Assembly: GCA_947258675.1 (NCBI GenBank)
Contig: CAMYJP010000181.1
Span: 1,057-6,550 of the forward strand
Origin: an uncultured Desulfobulbaceae bacterium
GTDB lineage: Bacteria; Desulfobacterota; Desulfobulbia; Desulfobulbales; BM004
Length of the DNA: 5,494 bases
Reading direction: 5' to 3'
The translations under genes were made by a program, and so were the position numbers. The notes under the pieces are model-generated. The model was not told the origin of the DNA. It did no database searches and worked only from the letters and a program-made list of their open reading frames with translations. This document shows, one piece after another, positions 4,836 through 5,494 of this stretch; position 1 is the first letter of the stretch; the number at the start of each line of letters is the position of its first letter.

Positions 4836-5169
4836 GCTCTGGTTTATATGAATTTAGTTACGAGTTACGTTTTTTAATTTGCAATTTCTCTAATTCGATC
4901 TCATTTTTACAAAATACTCCAATTTCTCGACTATAATGCTCAATACCCAGTATATAAAGCTGATTTACAAAGAAACTAAGGTTCAGAATCGAGAATTTTC
5001 TAATCTAAACTTCGAAACATTTGAATAATTCCTGCACGTTAATGTTTATCTTACTGAAATTAATATCTTTTATAAAAATTTCAACTTTAGGCATATTTCA
5101 TGTATGGTAGATATAAGGTTACGACTAGAATATTTCGATAATCATATGTAATCAGTTAAACTCACACCT
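4836..5169. other. AT-rich divergent intergenic DNA, no gene seen
   Basis: About 330 bases of AT-rich sequence that should hold the promoters of the glycine-zipper gene and the PilZ gene. I found no well-spaced -35/-10 pair. A TATAAT at 4932-4937 (plus strand) and a TATAAG at 5112-5117 lack suitable -35 boxes. A weak inverted repeat TGAAATT/AATTTCA (5055-5061, 5077-5083) may be chance in this composition. Confidence 0.5.
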
Positions 5170-5177
5170 GGGGGGGG
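5170..5177 (+). repeat. Eight-G homopolymer in the PilZ gene leader
   Basis: Eight consecutive G end ten bases before the ATG at 5188, next to the likely ribosome-binding bases GGAAG (5176-5180). Such tracts are prone to slippage. Here a length change would alter the leader around the Shine-Dalgarno without shifting the reading frame. Confidence 0.7.
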
Positions 5178-5187
5178 AAGCGAGAAA

Positions 5188-5494
5188 ATGGTCAGAGATG
5201 GAAAAGTCGACGAACGAAGAAAATGCACCAGGTTTTTAAATCAAGACGGTGCGGTTGTCAGGTTGAAACATCAATTATACTCTAAATTCGGTTTGATTAA
5301 TAATATCAGTAGAAACGGTCTGGCGTTCCGGTATTTGCAAGAAATTGATCTGGAGTATAGAACTTCATCTGATCATTATGAAAATACGTGTGAAGCCTTT
5401 GATGAAAACCCGGAACTCGATATATTTTTTGATATTTACGGATTTTTCCTGCCGAGGATTCCCTGTAATATCGTCTGTGATTCTGTATCTACGC
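5188..5494 (+). CDS. PilZ-domain protein, probable c-di-GMP receptor (N-terminal part)
   Basis: An open frame of 102 codons runs off the window end. It carries both signatures of c-di-GMP-binding PilZ domains: RxxxR at R11-K-C-T-R15 within ERRKCTRF, and [D/N]xSxxG at N39-I-S41-R-N-G44, followed by hydrophobic LAF. The spacing of about 24 residues between them is normal. Family members bind c-di-GMP and alter motility, adhesion or polysaccharide output; the output partner here is unknown. The sequence after residue 55 is acidic and then hydrophobic (GFFLPRIPCNIVCDS, about 83-97), as in single-domain PilZ proteins. An in-frame stop at 5149 and no other start codon after it make ATG 5188 the likely start. 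GGAAG seven bases upstream is a moderate ribosome-binding site. No signal peptide is seen, so it should be cytosolic. Confidence 0.85.
   Translation, partial: MVRDGKVDERRKCTRFLNQDGAVVRLKHQLYSKFGLINNISRNGLAFRYLQEIDLEYRTSSDHYENTCEAFDENPELDIFFDIYGFFLPRIPCNIVCDSVST

Noticed and set aside
4906..4937. Sigma70 promoter TTTACA / TATAAT on the plus strand
   Set aside because: The -10 is perfect but the spacer is 20 bases and it lies 250 bases from the PilZ start; AT-rich sequence gives such hits by chance.

Overview
The window reads as an ordinary chromosomal stretch of a Gram-negative bacterium of moderate-to-low GC, with long AT-rich intergenic gaps and standalone genes rather than a dense operon. 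Class I fructose-1,6-bisphosphatase, a secreted glycine-zipper protein and a PilZ-domain protein together would fit a proteobacterium or Desulfobacterota member. A sulfate-reducer-like lineage is my guess from protein style only and is not proven here.

Layout: (1) 1-389, minus: N-terminal part of class I fructose-1,6-bisphosphatase (fbp), cut by the window edge. (2) 390-879: gene-free gap with candidate fbp promoters and a palindromic stretch that resembles a dispersed repeat. (3) 880-2172, plus: 12-TM MFS exporter of the MFS_3/EntS-like group. (4) 2173-2590: gene-free gap holding a possible MITE-like element. It has 17-bp inverted ends (16/17 match, 2234-2250 and 2541-2557) enclosing three internal hairpins. 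(5) 2591-3736, plus: MalY/PatB-family PLP enzyme (C-S lyase/aminotransferase). (6) 3737-4021: convergent gap with a perfect 15-bp-stem terminator whose U-run serves only the minus strand, followed by AT-rich 11-mer repeats. (7) 4022-4624, minus: secreted glycine-zipper (17 kDa-antigen-like) protein with an unusual Arg/His/Tyr-rich tail. (8) 4625-5187: divergent gap. Its left 210 bases are packed with hairpins, one of which pairs with the Shine-Dalgarno of the glycine-zipper gene; the rest is featureless AT-rich DNA. (9) 5188-5494, plus: start of a PilZ-domain (c-di-GMP receptor) gene preceded by an eight-G run, cut by the window edge.

The genes show no shared pathway: central carbon metabolism, efflux, sulfur amino-acid breakdown, envelope and c-di-GMP signalling. 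No defence system, CRISPR array, tRNA, rRNA or complete insertion sequence is visible. The interest lies between the genes: the putative MITE, the hairpin-rich leader that may mask a ribosome-binding site, and the homopolymeric G tract before the PilZ start.
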